The notes below the pieces were generated by a model. That model was not told the DNA's origin, did not search any database, and was given only the letters and a program-made list of their open reading frames with translations. From JACWAE01 sp963847595 (GTDB lineage Bacteria > Chloroflexota > Dehalococcoidia > SZUA-161), in assembly GCA_963847595.1 (NCBI GenBank), contig CAWKAJ010000002.1, positions 1 to 64,000 on the forward strand: a stretch of 64,000 bases of DNA, given 5' to 3'. Of this stretch, positions 17,161 to 26,504 are shown in pieces. The translations under genes were made by a program, and so were the position numbers. Position 1 is the first letter of the stretch, and the number at the start of each line of letters is the position of its first letter.

Positions 17161-18006
17161 ATGGTATACTATCAGCTAAGTGAAAAAGCTAAACTGAGAC
17201 GGCATCGCACGAATGAGGCTATCGCTTTGGCTATGCAAAGCAGATGGGAGGAAGCTGCTGCTGTTAACAGGGGTATAATTGAAATGTTCCCCGATGATGC
17301 TGATGCCTACAATCGGTTGGGCAAAGCATTAACTCAGATGGGGAAATATGCCGAAGCCAAGGAAGCTTATAGACGAGCCCTTGAGATCGAGCCCAACAAT
17401 AGTATCGCCAAGAAGAATCTCGACCGGTTGTCACATCTTAACGAAGCTAGGGCTGGTCAAAAAGGGGGGAAGCAAGTTAGCGCTCACCTTTTTATAGAGG
17501 AGACGGGGAAAACAGAGGTGACTAATCTCAATCAGCCGGCTCCTCGGGGAGTGTTGGCGAAATTGGCCGCTGGGGATCCTGTCAATCTTAAGGCCAGGAG
17601 ACAAAGGTTAATCGTAGAGAGCGTAGATGGTGAATATATTGGTGAGATTGAAGCTAAGCTGGGACTGCGTCTTATTAAGTTAATGAACGGTGGCAATAGG
17701 TATACAGCAGCCATCGCTCGCATTTCAGAGGATAAAGGCAAAGTGATGATTAAAGAGGTTTACCAGCATCCCAGCCAGGCAGGTCGTCCTTCATTCCCGG
17801 CGCGGGTTGCAGATGACTTCAGGCCATATGTCAAGAACACAGTGCTGAGATATGAGTTAGAGGAAGAGGACGAAGGTTTTGAGGAGGAGTCTGGCGAATG
17901 GGAAGGGGAAGAGCCCTCACGTGAGGATGCAACTCAGCTTGGTGACGTTGTCACTTTTGCAGATGAAGATGGTGGCGAGAGCGGGTTCGGAGCAGACGAG
18001 AAATAG
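17161..18006 (+). CDS. TPR-repeat protein with C-terminal beta domain
   Basis: The 281-residue protein opens with two to three tetratricopeptide repeats (about residues 15-95: FPDDADAYNRLGKALTQMG and KYAEAKEAYRRALEIEPNN). Residues roughly 135-200 form a compact segment (RRQRLIVESVDGEYIGEIE, then LGLRLIKLMNGGNRY) that faintly recalls the HIRAN domain; this is a weak impression. The last 60 residues are strongly acidic. TPRs mediate protein contacts, so an adaptor role is likely. The ATG at 17161 after GAGG is preferred over GTG 17155. A hairpin terminator candidate follows the stop. Confidence 0.7.
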   Translation: MVYYQLSEKAKLRRHRTNEAIALAMQSRWEEAAAVNRGIIEMFPDDADAYNRLGKALTQMGKYAEAKEAYRRALEIEPNNSIAKKNLDRLSHLNEARAGQKGGKQVSAHLFIEETGKTEVTNLNQPAPRGVLAKLAAGDPVNLKARRQRLIVESVDGEYIGEIEAKLGLRLIKLMNGGNRYTAAIARISEDKGKVMIKEVYQHPSQAGRPSFPARVADDFRPYVKNTVLRYELEEEDEGFEEESGEWEGEEPSREDATQLGDVVTFADEDGGESGFGADEK

Positions 18007-18028
18007 AATCGATTTGGTCTGATCTTTG

Positions 18029-18062
18029 GAGGGGAGTTGAGATGGATGTCTCATCTCCCCTC
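18029..18062 (+). terminator. Hairpin after the TPR gene
   Basis: GAGGGGAG-T-TGAGA pairs with TCTCA-T-CTCCCCTC around a six-base loop, 22 bases after the stop. There is no long T-run, so Rho-independent termination is plausible but not certain. Confidence 0.5.
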
Positions 18063-18188
18063 TTGCTGTTAAGTTTAGTCTCCTGGAATAGAGGGTAACC
18101 GAATATTCTCTGTTACCTCTGCTTCCAAACCGTTGGGAAGGGATCCTTTCAAATCTGCATGTAGTGTTTAAACTGAGATGATTTGAGC

Positions 18189-18217
18189 TTGTCAAAAACC
18201 TTCACTTGTTATATACT
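18189..18217 (+). promoter_or_regulatory. Promoter of the 70-aa zinc-ribbon gene
   Basis: TTGTCA (18189-18194), 17 bases, TATACT (18212-18217), 33 bases before the GTG start at 18251. Confidence 0.6.
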
Positions 18218-18250
18218 GTGAAGGTCATTCTATGGCGGGAGGTGGCTCTA

Positions 18251-18463
18251 GTGGAGAACATCGTTTTCCCCAAGTGCCAGAAATGCAATACGGGCGATCT
18301 GGTGCCTCTATCAGATTTTGGAAGCCAGGGGGCTCCTATCCACTACAAGGTCTGGGTGTGTACTAATCCCGAATGTGGCTTCAACATAAAGATCCGAAAC
18401 GGCGATATCTATGTTAATGAGCCGATATTAAGCGGAGCAGTACATAGTAACCGCTATCGCTAG
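18251..18463 (+). CDS. Small zinc-ribbon protein, 70 aa
   Basis: GTG at 18251 follows GGGAGGTGGCTCTA and gives a 70-residue protein. CQKC near the N-terminus and CTNPEC about 30 residues later form a likely four-cysteine zinc ribbon around a short beta sheet (HYKVWVC, FNIKIRNGDIYV). No catalytic residues are seen. It may act as a small structural or nucleic-acid-binding protein, but nothing in the context assigns a role. It converges with rpoD. The frame can be extended to a TTG at 18206, but that would place the start inside the promoter. Confidence 0.7.
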   Translation: MENIVFPKCQKCNTGDLVPLSDFGSQGAPIHYKVWVCTNPECGFNIKIRNGDIYVNEPILSGAVHSNRYR

Positions 18464-18521
18464 CAAGTGCGGTTTGGCTTTTGTGTCCTGCCGGCCGGTG
18501 TTTAAGAAGGGAAAGTTCAGT

Positions 18522-20138
18522 TTATTCCAGGTAATCTTTCAGCTTCTTTGATCTGCTGGGGTGGCGTAGCTTACGAAGCGCTTTAGCTTCAATCTGGCGT
18601 ATACGTTCCCTAGTAACCCCGAATTCTTTTCCGACTTCTTCGAGAGTGCGGCTACGCCCGTCTTCAAGACCGAATCTCAGTTGGAGCACACGACGCTCTC
18701 GCGGAGTAAGCGTGGAGAGCACTTCCTCGACTTGGTCTTTAAGCAAGTTGAGAGAAGCTGCTTCGACTGGAGGCATGGTGGAGCGGTCTTCGATAAAGTC
18801 ACCAAGGTGGCTATCCTCCTCTTCCCCGATAGGCATTTCCAACGAAACCGGTTCCTGAGATATCTTGATAATCTCTCTTACTTTTTCGGGGAAGATACCC
18901 ATTCCTCTGGCGATTTCCTCTGAGGTCGGCTCACGACCAAATTCTTGTGATAAGCGCCTACTCGTTCTGATGAGTTTGTTTATAGTCTCTACCATATGAA
19001 CCGGTATGCGGATGGTGCGGGCCTTGTCGGCTATGTCTCTGGTGATAGCCTGGCGGATCCACCAGGTGGCATAGGTACTAAACTTATATCCCTTTCGATA
19101 GTCGAATTTCTCGACTGCCCGGATTAGCCCTATATTGCCCTCCTGAATGAGGTCAAGGAGGGACATGCCTCTGCCGATATATTTCTTAGCTATGCTGACA
19201 ACCAGACGAAGGTTGGCTTCAATCAGGTGTCGTTGCGCTTTGGCTCCTTCCTCCTTTATATGCTCCCAATAGTCTCGCAGTCGGGGCTCCTGAGGTTCGA
19301 TAGTCTTGCGAAGGTCAGGCTTGGAGAGCAGATTATTCAGTTCTGGGAATGAGCATTTATCGCCTATCAGTCTGAGCAGGTCTGTGGGTATAATAGAGAT
19401 GAGGAGCGAGAAATCCTTCAGTAGCCGTTCCACTTCTTCCGGGGCAACAGCAGTTTTCTGTCCTACTTCTTTAGATAGTTGCAGTTGGATCTCGTTATCT
19501 ATGGCATTCCGCAATTTTTGATCAGAAACCAGTTGACTCACACTGGCTGACCGTGGCAGGGCAAGCTCTTCTTGCAGAGCGGTTACAAAATTGGAAGTCT
19601 GCCCCAGTCTGGTCAACAGCGCGATTGCAGTATCGGTAGTAGAAGGCAACTGTCCATTTTTGTTCAACCACTCTTCTTCCATCCTTCTGATGTATTTTCC
19701 CTCTTCCATCCTTCTCGCTAGAATCTTCTCTTCCTTGGCGCTCAGTAAGGAAACCCGGCCCATCTCACGAAGATACATCCTTACCGGATCATCGATCATC
19801 TCCTCCAGTTCGAGCCCAGTCTCCTCCAACTCTTCGATTTCAGGCTCTTCCTCCCAGATATCGGCTTCTGTAGGTTCGTCGGGCAGAATCCCCAGTTCAT
19901 CCGACACTTCAGACTTGCCTTTGGCAAGAGGCACAAAGATATCGTCCTCATGCCCTATCTCTCCAGCAAGCTTGGGCACGGAGGCGAAAATGTCATCTCC
20001 GTTTCCTACATCTTCTTCAAACTTGGGCACGGAGGCGAAAATATCGTCTGTTTTTGCCCCAGAGGCTAAGATATCTTCAGGCAGGAGATCGCCCTGTTCA
20101 TAAAGAAATTCTTTAAGTTCTTTAGATTCGTCTTTCAT
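18522..20138 (-). CDS. rpoD: RNA polymerase primary sigma factor (sigma-70)
   Basis: The primary sigma factor directs RNA polymerase to housekeeping promoters. Region 1.2 (DDPVRMYLREMGRVSLL), region 2 (NLRLVVSIAKKYIGRGM, DLIQEGNIGLIRAVEKFDY, FSTYATWWIRQAI), region 3 and region 4 (TPRERRVLQLRFGL, VTRERIRQIEAKALRKLR) are complete in 538 residues. The N-terminal 90 residues are acidic and contain a tandem 17-residue repeat starting DDIFASVPK. The start overlaps the end of dnaG by four bases, the classical dnaG-rpoD coupling. The many TTGACA/TATAAT-like promoters in this window fit its region 2 and 4 sequences. Confidence 0.97.
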   Translation of the reverse strand: MKDESKELKEFLYEQGDLLPEDILASGAKTDDIFASVPKFEEDVGNGDDIFASVPKLAGEIGHEDDIFVPLAKGKSEVSDELGILPDEPTEADIWEEEPEIEELEETGLELEEMIDDPVRMYLREMGRVSLLSAKEEKILARRMEEGKYIRRMEEEWLNKNGQLPSTTDTAIALLTRLGQTSNFVTALQEELALPRSASVSQLVSDQKLRNAIDNEIQLQLSKEVGQKTAVAPEEVERLLKDFSLLISIIPTDLLRLIGDKCSFPELNNLLSKPDLRKTIEPQEPRLRDYWEHIKEEGAKAQRHLIEANLRLVVSIAKKYIGRGMSLLDLIQEGNIGLIRAVEKFDYRKGYKFSTYATWWIRQAITRDIADKARTIRIPVHMVETINKLIRTSRRLSQEFGREPTSEEIARGMGIFPEKVREIIKISQEPVSLEMPIGEEEDSHLGDFIEDRSTMPPVEAASLNLLKDQVEEVLSTLTPRERRVLQLRFGLEDGRSRTLEEVGKEFGVTRERIRQIEAKALRKLRHPSRSKKLKDYLE

Positions 20139-21961
20139 TGGTCCTCTTTATGGCTAGAAGTTGTCTGCATTGTATTTTCGAAGGTCTCTTTCAGCTTTAA
20201 GTTAATCTCGACCCCTCTTTGCTGCAAGATAGCTATATCATCACTCCTTCCCTCGGATTCAGCATCGGAAAGGAGTGACTCCTCCTGGATCTTCATGTTT
20301 ATCAATCTTCTCTCCTCGAGACGGCGTATGCAGTCAATCAGCGCTCTATCCCAGTCCCTTTCTTCCGCAGGAGGCAAGACTTTCCCACAAAGTGTTTTAG
20401 CATGCTCCCGAAGGTCGATATTATCAATCATGTCCAGTAATCCATCAAAGTCTAAGGTGTTGCGCCAGGCTATGAATATCTCCCGGTTCTCACTGCGCTC
20501 GAAGTATTCTGGCTCAAGCTCTTTAGCCTTATCCCTGAGTTCAGGATGCTGCAGCAGCAGGCAAAGGCAATATTCTTCGAGTCTGTCGCCAAAGTATGCA
20601 GAGGCAACAGGCTTGGTCTCTGTCTTGGAAACCTTCTCACGCCGAGTGCGGTGCAAATAGGCTGCCATACCTTCAAATGTTCTCTCGCGAACTCCCAGCA
20701 GACTGGCAAACTTCTTCAGGTAAAGCTCTTTCTCTGTGCGATCTTCTAGCTCAGCAATGATGGGAAGGAGTTGCTCGGTGGCTAGTGCTCTTCCTTCTGG
20801 CTTAGCGAGGTCTAACCTCGATGCCACAACCGCAAGAAGGTGGTCCATTAGAGGTGTAGCGCGATCAACCAATTGTTGCCATGTCTGAGGATCTTCTCTA
20901 ATTAGATCATCCGGGTCTTTGCCTCGGGGAAGGGGGATTATTCTCATCTCTGCCTTGAGCCGTGAGGTATTCCCCAGCCAAGTTGGCATTTCTAGGCTCT
21001 CTCGATCCAGCGAGCCGAGGGCAACCTCGATAGCGCGCAAGGTGGCGGCGTCTCCAGCAATATCAGGGTCAAGAGCAAAAGCGAAACTCCTTGTCAACCC
21101 CTTCAAGACCTTTATCTGCTTCTCGGTGAGAGCAGTGCCCATTGAGGCCACTACATTGGTGAAGCCGTACTGATGAGCGGTGATAACGTCCATATAGCCC
21201 TCTACGATGACGACCAGTCCTTTTTCTTTGATAGCTCCTTTGGCGCGGTCTATAGCGTAGAGAATACTGCTCTTATCGAAGATGGCTGTTTGCGGTGAGT
21301 TCAGGTACTTGGGCATGGAATCATCCAAGGCACGAGCACCGAAGCCAACGACTCTGCCTTTGATATCTCTGATGGGAAACATTAAACGATGCCGGAAGAA
21401 ATCGTATGTGCGCCCATCCTTTTCCCCGAGCAATCGTAGTGACAGAAGTTCCTTCTCACTGTAACCGCGTTCTATCAGATGCTTCTTTAATCCTTCCCCG
21501 GCGCTGAATCCTAGCTGGAACTCATCTATGGTCTTGGAGGTAAGCCCTCTTTTCTTCATTGCATAGTCTCGTGCTCCTTCAGCCGCTGGGGCGCGAAGCA
21601 GCAACTCATGGTAGTACTGCGCTGCAGTCTCATTTATCTGGTAAAGCCTGTCTATGCTTTTGCTTTCAACAGCCTCCTTCTTGCGCTCCAGCGACACACC
21701 TGCTTTATCTGCGAGCGTTTTCAGTGTCTCACCGAAGTCAGTCCCTTCCTTTTTCATCACGAAGGAGAACAGATCACCTCCGGCACCGCAGCCGAAGCAC
21801 CTCCAAGACTGACGGTCAGGGAAGATAAAGAAGGAAGGCGTCTTCTCCTGGTGAAATGGACAAAGCGCCTTAAAGTTGCGTCCTGCTTTCTCTAGCTTGA
21901 GATAGCTGCTGATGACGTCTACTATATCCAACCTTTGTTTTATATCGTCAATGGTACTCAT
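20135..21961 (-). CDS. dnaG: DNA primase
   Basis: DnaG lays down RNA primers for replication. The N-terminal zinc domain shows CPFHQEKTPSF and CFGCGAGGDLFSFV, the TOPRIM core has VVIVEGYMDVITAHQYG and FALDPDIAGDAATLRA, and a C-terminal DnaB-binding helical region follows, total 608 residues. AAGG precedes the ATG. It is nine bases downstream of the dGTPase gene and overlaps rpoD by four, so dgt, dnaG and rpoD form one macromolecular-synthesis unit on the minus strand. Confidence 0.97.
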   Translation of the reverse strand: MSTIDDIKQRLDIVDVISSYLKLEKAGRNFKALCPFHQEKTPSFFIFPDRQSWRCFGCGAGGDLFSFVMKKEGTDFGETLKTLADKAGVSLERKKEAVESKSIDRLYQINETAAQYYHELLLRAPAAEGARDYAMKKRGLTSKTIDEFQLGFSAGEGLKKHLIERGYSEKELLSLRLLGEKDGRTYDFFRHRLMFPIRDIKGRVVGFGARALDDSMPKYLNSPQTAIFDKSSILYAIDRAKGAIKEKGLVVIVEGYMDVITAHQYGFTNVVASMGTALTEKQIKVLKGLTRSFAFALDPDIAGDAATLRAIEVALGSLDRESLEMPTWLGNTSRLKAEMRIIPLPRGKDPDDLIREDPQTWQQLVDRATPLMDHLLAVVASRLDLAKPEGRALATEQLLPIIAELEDRTEKELYLKKFASLLGVRERTFEGMAAYLHRTRREKVSKTETKPVASAYFGDRLEEYCLCLLLQHPELRDKAKELEPEYFERSENREIFIAWRNTLDFDGLLDMIDNIDLREHAKTLCGKVLPPAEERDWDRALIDCIRRLEERRLINMKIQEESLLSDAESEGRSDDIAILQQRGVEINLKLKETFENTMQTTSSHKEDQ

Positions 21962-21970
21962 TTGGAAACC

Positions 21971-23023
21971 TTAATAGCTGGAGGTCAGGGCACCCAATTC
22001 GCTGGCTAACGTCAATGCGTAGTTATCGGTCATTCCGGCGATATAGTCAACTATTCCACGCTCTGCTGCATCGCTACTGGCGAACTCTTTGGGTAGTTTA
22101 TCAGGATTGTCTACAAAATAACAATATAAAAAACGAACGACCTGTTTAGCCCTTTCCGTCTCTTTCCTCGCAATCTGGACTTCGTAGACCCTCTGAAACA
22201 GGAAATGACGCAGGTTGTTGGCTGCCTCCAAGACCTCGGGGCTCATGGTAATAGTCGGGGTTTTCTTGGTATCGTCTAACCCTGTTGCTGACCAAGATTG
22301 GTCAATTATGTCACAGACCATAGTATCGATCCTTTTTGAGTGTGACTTACCTAGAATAGCTATCGCCGATTGGGGCAGGTCATCCTCGGTGATGAGCCTG
22401 GCCCTTACGGCATCACCTATGTCATGGTTGATGTAGGCTACAGAATCAGCAAGCCTGCATATCTGGGCCTCCAGAGTAGTTGGAATGTCCCACATATCAC
22501 CGAGTATGTCTTGTTTACTACTCTTGGAGTGTTTCAAGATACCTTCTCTTACCTCCCATGTCAAGTTCAGTCCTTTTCCATCATTCTCCAGGCAATCGAC
22601 AACCCTCAGACTTTGCTCATTGTGCCTGAACCCTTTGGGGTAAAGCTCGTTAAGCACCTCTTCACCCACGTGCCCGAAGGGGGTGTGGCCCAGGTCATGT
22701 CCCAACGAGATAGCTTCTGTCAGGTCTTCGTTCAGATTCAGAGCCCGAGAGATGGAGCGCGCTATCTGAGATACTTCCAGCGTGTGTGTGAGCCTGGTTA
22801 CATAATGGTCGCCTAGTGGGGCGATGAATACCTGAGTCTTGTGTTTCAGCCGTCGAAAAGCTTTGGAGTGGATGATGCGGTCGCGGTCTCGCTGAAACTC
22901 AGTGCGCATCGGCGAAGGTGGCTCGGCTTTTATCCTGCCTCGACTCAACCTGCTTCTTGCGGCATAGGACGATAAGCTTTCCTCCCGCTCCTCCAGTCGC
23001 TGGCGGATCTCCCCGTGTATCAT
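21971..23023 (-). CDS. dgt: Deoxyguanosinetriphosphate triphosphohydrolase-like protein
   Basis: HD-domain dNTP triphosphohydrolases cut dNTPs to nucleoside and triphosphate and help balance precursor pools. The metal-binding pattern is visible: RLTHTLEVSQIARS, then HDLGHTPFGHVGE. The N-terminal SPMRTEFQRDRDRIIHSKAFRRL segment is typical of the short dGTPase-like subfamily, and the length of 350 residues fits. GAAGG precedes the ATG. It starts 15 bp after ppsA and ends nine bases before dnaG, so it is probably transcribed with both. The preferred dNTP cannot be told from sequence. Confidence 0.9.
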   Translation of the reverse strand: MIHGEIRQRLEEREESLSSYAARSRLSRGRIKAEPPSPMRTEFQRDRDRIIHSKAFRRLKHKTQVFIAPLGDHYVTRLTHTLEVSQIARSISRALNLNEDLTEAISLGHDLGHTPFGHVGEEVLNELYPKGFRHNEQSLRVVDCLENDGKGLNLTWEVREGILKHSKSSKQDILGDMWDIPTTLEAQICRLADSVAYINHDIGDAVRARLITEDDLPQSAIAILGKSHSKRIDTMVCDIIDQSWSATGLDDTKKTPTITMSPEVLEAANNLRHFLFQRVYEVQIARKETERAKQVVRFLYCYFVDNPDKLPKEFASSDAAERGIVDYIAGMTDNYALTLASELGALTSSY

Positions 23024-23038
23024 AAAAACCTTCGTGTG

Positions 23039-25303
23039 CTATGTCGTTTTGCCCAATCTCTTTTCCGCAGCAGCGATGATTTCCCTGGTTTTTTCCAAGA
23101 CATCCGGGTTCACTGAAACCGAGGTAATCCCCCATGCTACAAGCTTTTCAGTGAGCTCGGGGTAAACCGAAGGCGCTTGTCCGCAGATAGAACTGGTGAC
23201 ACCTCTTTTGGCTGTAGCTTTGATGACTCTCTCAAGGGCCATGAGAACAGCCTCATCCCGTTCATCGAACTGCTCAGCCAGTTTCTGGCTGTCACGATCG
23301 ATGCCCAGGATAAGCTGGGTCAGGTCATTGGATCCGATAGAGATACCATCGATTCCAACATCAAGGAATTTGTCTATAAGGAAGACATTTGAGGGTACCT
23401 CGACCATCATCCAGAGCTTGAAGTCTGGTGATTGTCGCAACCCCTCATTTGCCAGCAAGCCCTTAACTCTGGCCATTTCAGCTACAGTTCGTACAAATGG
23501 AATCATCACCCATAAATTCTTGTATTGCTTCCTTACCTTCTTGATCGCCTCTATCTCCAGTTTAAAGACATCGAGGTCCTTGATATAACGTGAGCATCCC
23601 CTGTAACCCAGCATGGGGTTTTCCTCGGGCTCCTCGTAACTCTGCCCCCCCTTAAGGTTTCGATATTCGTTGGTCTTAAAATCTGTAGTTCGATATACAA
23701 CAGGTCTAGGATTGAATGCTTTGGCAAAAGTGACCAGATCGTGGGCGAGCTTGTTTACAAACTCTTCACCTCTTCCTTCTTTGATCATGTGCCTCGGATG
23801 CTCTCCAATCTGAGCTATCATGAATTCGGCTCTGAGCAGTCCTACGCCATCGACATTGCGGGCAGCTATGCTCTCAGCCAACTCTGGTTGAGCCAGGTTG
23901 ACATAAACTCTGGTGATGGTCTTTATTTTCACCTTAGATACTGGTTCCGCGGATTTAGTTACTTTGGCTGTGATCTTGCCTTCATAGACTTTTCCCCGCG
24001 AGCCATCCACAGTAACTACTTGCTCAGGTTTCAGCTTCTGCGTAGCATCTCCGGTACCTACGACACAGGGGATGCCGAGCTCTCTGCTGACGATGGCAGC
24101 ATGGCAGGTTCTACCGCCACGGTCGGTAACAATACCTGCAGCTCGCTTCATCGCGGGCACAAAATCAGGAGTGGTCATCTCTGCCGCCATGATATCTCCC
24201 TTTTTTACTTCATTTATGTTAGCGGCATCCAGGATAATCCTCACGGGGCCTGAACCGAGTCCGGGGCCCGCCGGAGAGCCACTCAGGATAATCGAAGTTT
24301 CTGCCACCTCGCTAATCTGTTCCGCTTCGAGCATTTTCAGCGTGGTGATGGGACGTGTCTGAACAATGTAAAGCTTACTATCTTCTCTAGCCCACTCAAT
24401 ATCCTGGGGAAATTGATAGAGTTTCTCTATCTTTGTACCGAGTTTAGCCAAAGCAACGATCTCTCTATCGCTGAGTTTCTGCTTACCTTGAAGGGCTTCT
24501 GAAACAGGGAGCTTAACGTTGGTTTCCTCAATGTCATTGGTTCCTTTGGGGCTCTTCATCAGTTGCCATTCTTGCCTTGCTATCATCTTGTGTATTATGG
24601 CAAAGTTTTTCTTGTCCACCAGATAAAGGTCAGGGGTCACTCCGCCAGAAACGACAGCCTCGCCCAGCCCATAGACAGCTTCAATAGCTATTTTCTCCTC
24701 GTTGGTCACCGGCTCCCTGGTGAACATGACGCCAGACCTTCTCGATTGCACCATCCTTTGCACCACCACAGCGATCCCTACCTTGATATGGTTCAGCCCA
24801 TGCTGCGCTCTGTAGAAAATTGCCCTAGGCTCAAACAGGGAAGCCCAGCATCCTTGCACAGCGGCGATGACGTCTGCTTCCCCTTGAATATTGAGAAAAG
24901 TACGTTGCTGTCCGGCAAATGAGGCCTCGGGCAGGTCTTCGGCGGTAGCTGAGGACCGTACGGCGACCAAGCCTCCCAGCTTCTCGTAGGCCTCTCTTAT
25001 TTCATCTTCAATAGTTTGGGGCATCCTGGCCTTGCTAATCAATTCCTTGATTCGGGTCGCAGACTTGTCAAGTTGTCTGTTGTCATCAGCGTCCAATTTC
25101 TTCAAGATCTCTCTGATCTTGGCGCGGAGCCCTGATTCATCCAGGAAGTGAAAATAGCTCTGGGTGGTAACTATGAACCCGGGAGGCACCGGGATCTCCA
25201 GTTTGGTGAGCTCTCCCAGATTTGCTCCTTTTCCCCCAACCAGTGGTAGGTCTTCCTTATCGACTTCCATGAACCAGACGACGTCCGTACGTTTATTTTT
25301 CAT
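23039..25303 (-). CDS. ppsA: Phosphoenolpyruvate synthase
   Basis: PpsA makes phosphoenolpyruvate from pyruvate and ATP, the entry to gluconeogenesis. The N-terminal ATP-grasp domain (VGGKGANLGELTKLEIPVPPGF, VAVRSSATAEDLPEASFAGQ), the swivelling domain with the phosphorylated histidine (GGRTCHAAIVSRELGIPCVVG) and the C-terminal TIM barrel (GVGLLRAEFMI, SIGSNDLTQL, ICGQAPSVYPE) are all present. At 754 residues it is close to the usual length. A promoter candidate lies at 25369-25399. It heads the run that continues into dgt, dnaG and rpoD. Confidence 0.95.
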   Translation of the reverse strand: MKNKRTDVVWFMEVDKEDLPLVGGKGANLGELTKLEIPVPPGFIVTTQSYFHFLDESGLRAKIREILKKLDADDNRQLDKSATRIKELISKARMPQTIEDEIREAYEKLGGLVAVRSSATAEDLPEASFAGQQRTFLNIQGEADVIAAVQGCWASLFEPRAIFYRAQHGLNHIKVGIAVVVQRMVQSRRSGVMFTREPVTNEEKIAIEAVYGLGEAVVSGGVTPDLYLVDKKNFAIIHKMIARQEWQLMKSPKGTNDIEETNVKLPVSEALQGKQKLSDREIVALAKLGTKIEKLYQFPQDIEWAREDSKLYIVQTRPITTLKMLEAEQISEVAETSIILSGSPAGPGLGSGPVRIILDAANINEVKKGDIMAAEMTTPDFVPAMKRAAGIVTDRGGRTCHAAIVSRELGIPCVVGTGDATQKLKPEQVVTVDGSRGKVYEGKITAKVTKSAEPVSKVKIKTITRVYVNLAQPELAESIAARNVDGVGLLRAEFMIAQIGEHPRHMIKEGRGEEFVNKLAHDLVTFAKAFNPRPVVYRTTDFKTNEYRNLKGGQSYEEPEENPMLGYRGCSRYIKDLDVFKLEIEAIKKVRKQYKNLWVMIPFVRTVAEMARVKGLLANEGLRQSPDFKLWMMVEVPSNVFLIDKFLDVGIDGISIGSNDLTQLILGIDRDSQKLAEQFDERDEAVLMALERVIKATAKRGVTSSICGQAPSVYPELTEKLVAWGITSVSVNPDVLEKTREIIAAAEKRLGKTT

Positions 25304-25368
25304 AATAAGCGCTACTCCAGTTCTTTATTGATAGTGAAGCCTTGCCCCGATGCCTTAGAAGTCTAACT

Positions 25369-25399
25369 ATTATACCATGCTAGCTAAACAACAAGTCAA
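25369..25399 (-). promoter_or_regulatory. Possible promoter of ppsA
   Basis: On the minus strand TTGACT (25399-25394), a 19-base spacer and a consensus TATAAT (25374-25369). The spacer is longer than ideal. Confidence 0.5.
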
Positions 25400-25416
25400 G
25401 GAAATCTTTTGGCAAC

Positions 25417-25644
25417 TTAGCCTTGCTTCGGCACCTGACTCCAATCGCCCCAAACAATCTTCTCCGGGTCTTTGACCAGACCTTTCTCTTTAGCAAGTTC
25501 TCGGATTTTTAGCAGGGTTGCATTAACCTCGGGGGTGAGAAATACCCAACTGGCACCCGAAGGTATCCAATACGGCGAGCTGATGCGCATTACCTGGTGT
25601 TTTTTGGTGTTGAGGTAGATTCCAAACTTCTCGTGTTGCATCAT
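25417..25644 (-). CDS. Small hypothetical protein after ispH
   Basis: Two adjacent ATG codons (25644 and 25641) follow AGGAGG; the second has the better six-base spacing, giving 74 or 75 residues. The sequence has a short beta-rich start (KFGIYLNTKKHQVMRI), a central aromatic stretch (PYWIPSGASWVFL) and a helix. No known motif was found. It starts 12 bp after the ispH stop, so it looks translationally coupled to the ispH transcript. It is probably real, with unknown function. Confidence 0.6.
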   Translation of the reverse strand: MMQHEKFGIYLNTKKHQVMRISSPYWIPSGASWVFLTPEVNATLLKIRELAKEKGLVKDPEKIVWGDWSQVPKQG

Positions 25645-25655
25645 AGACCTCCTCG

Positions 25656-26504
25656 TCAATTCTTTCTCGATGCCTCCCGGAGCTTCAGCACAACTTCATC
25701 AATGACTTCATCAGGGGTTGAAGCACCTGCGGTGATACCAATATGGCGTCGTCCTTGAATCCAAGAAGGGTTAAACTCGGTGACTGTTTCAATATGATAG
25801 GTGGCAACACCAGTATCGGCACAGATTTCAGCAAGACGCCTGGTGTTAGCGCTATCCTTACCACCGATTACTATCATCAGGTCTGCTCTCTTTGCTAACC
25901 CAAGAGCTGCTGCCTGATGTTTGCGAGTAGCATCGCATATAGTATTGAAGACACGCAGTTCGGAGAACTTAGCGGTGTCGGAAATGATAATCCCGGCAAC
26001 GAAGTTAGCAAAGCGCTCCTGATTCTGGGTAGTTTGACAAAGGATACCCAGACGTTTAGGCTGGGCAGCAAACTGAGGAATCTCCAGAGAAGCACTTGCA
26101 TTCTTCCCAGCCCAACCAAGGACAGCCTGAACCTCGGGATGAGAGGCATCACCGAAGACCAGAACCAAAAATCCCTCCTTCCCCAACCTCTGGGCTACGA
26201 TTTGGGCCTTGCGCACAAATGGGCACGTAGCGTCGACGACTTCGAGTCCCCGCGCCTTTATCTGCTTCATGACCTCTGGCCCCACACCATGGGAGGCGAT
26301 AGCGATGATGTTACCTCGTACTTCATCTAAACTCGCTGCTATGTCCACGCCACACTCGGAGAGCTTGTCCACAACCTGCCGGTTGTGGACAAGGGCACCC
26401 AGCGTCTGGAGTGGCCCACGTTCCTGTGTTGCCTTCTGCACAAGCTCGATAGCTCGCCTCACGCCGAAGCAGAATCCCATATCAGCAGCTTTCTCAATTC
26501 TCAT
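25656..26504 (-). CDS. ispH: 4-hydroxy-3-methylbut-2-enyl diphosphate reductase
   Basis: IspH makes IPP and DMAPP in the last step of the MEP isoprenoid pathway with a 4Fe-4S cluster. The three cluster cysteines lie in GFCFGVRRAI, VDATCPFVRKAQ and FNTICDATRKHQ. Conserved substrate residues around LVHNRQV and IASHGVGP are present. At 282 residues the length is normal. It overlaps the upstream acyltransferase gene by 11 bases, so the two are co-transcribed. Confidence 0.95.
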   Translation of the reverse strand: MRIEKAADMGFCFGVRRAIELVQKATQERGPLQTLGALVHNRQVVDKLSECGVDIAASLDEVRGNIIAIASHGVGPEVMKQIKARGLEVVDATCPFVRKAQIVAQRLGKEGFLVLVFGDASHPEVQAVLGWAGKNASASLEIPQFAAQPKRLGILCQTTQNQERFANFVAGIIISDTAKFSELRVFNTICDATRKHQAAALGLAKRADLMIVIGGKDSANTRRLAEICADTGVATYHIETVTEFNPSWIQGRRHIGITAGASTPDEVIDEVVLKLREASRKN

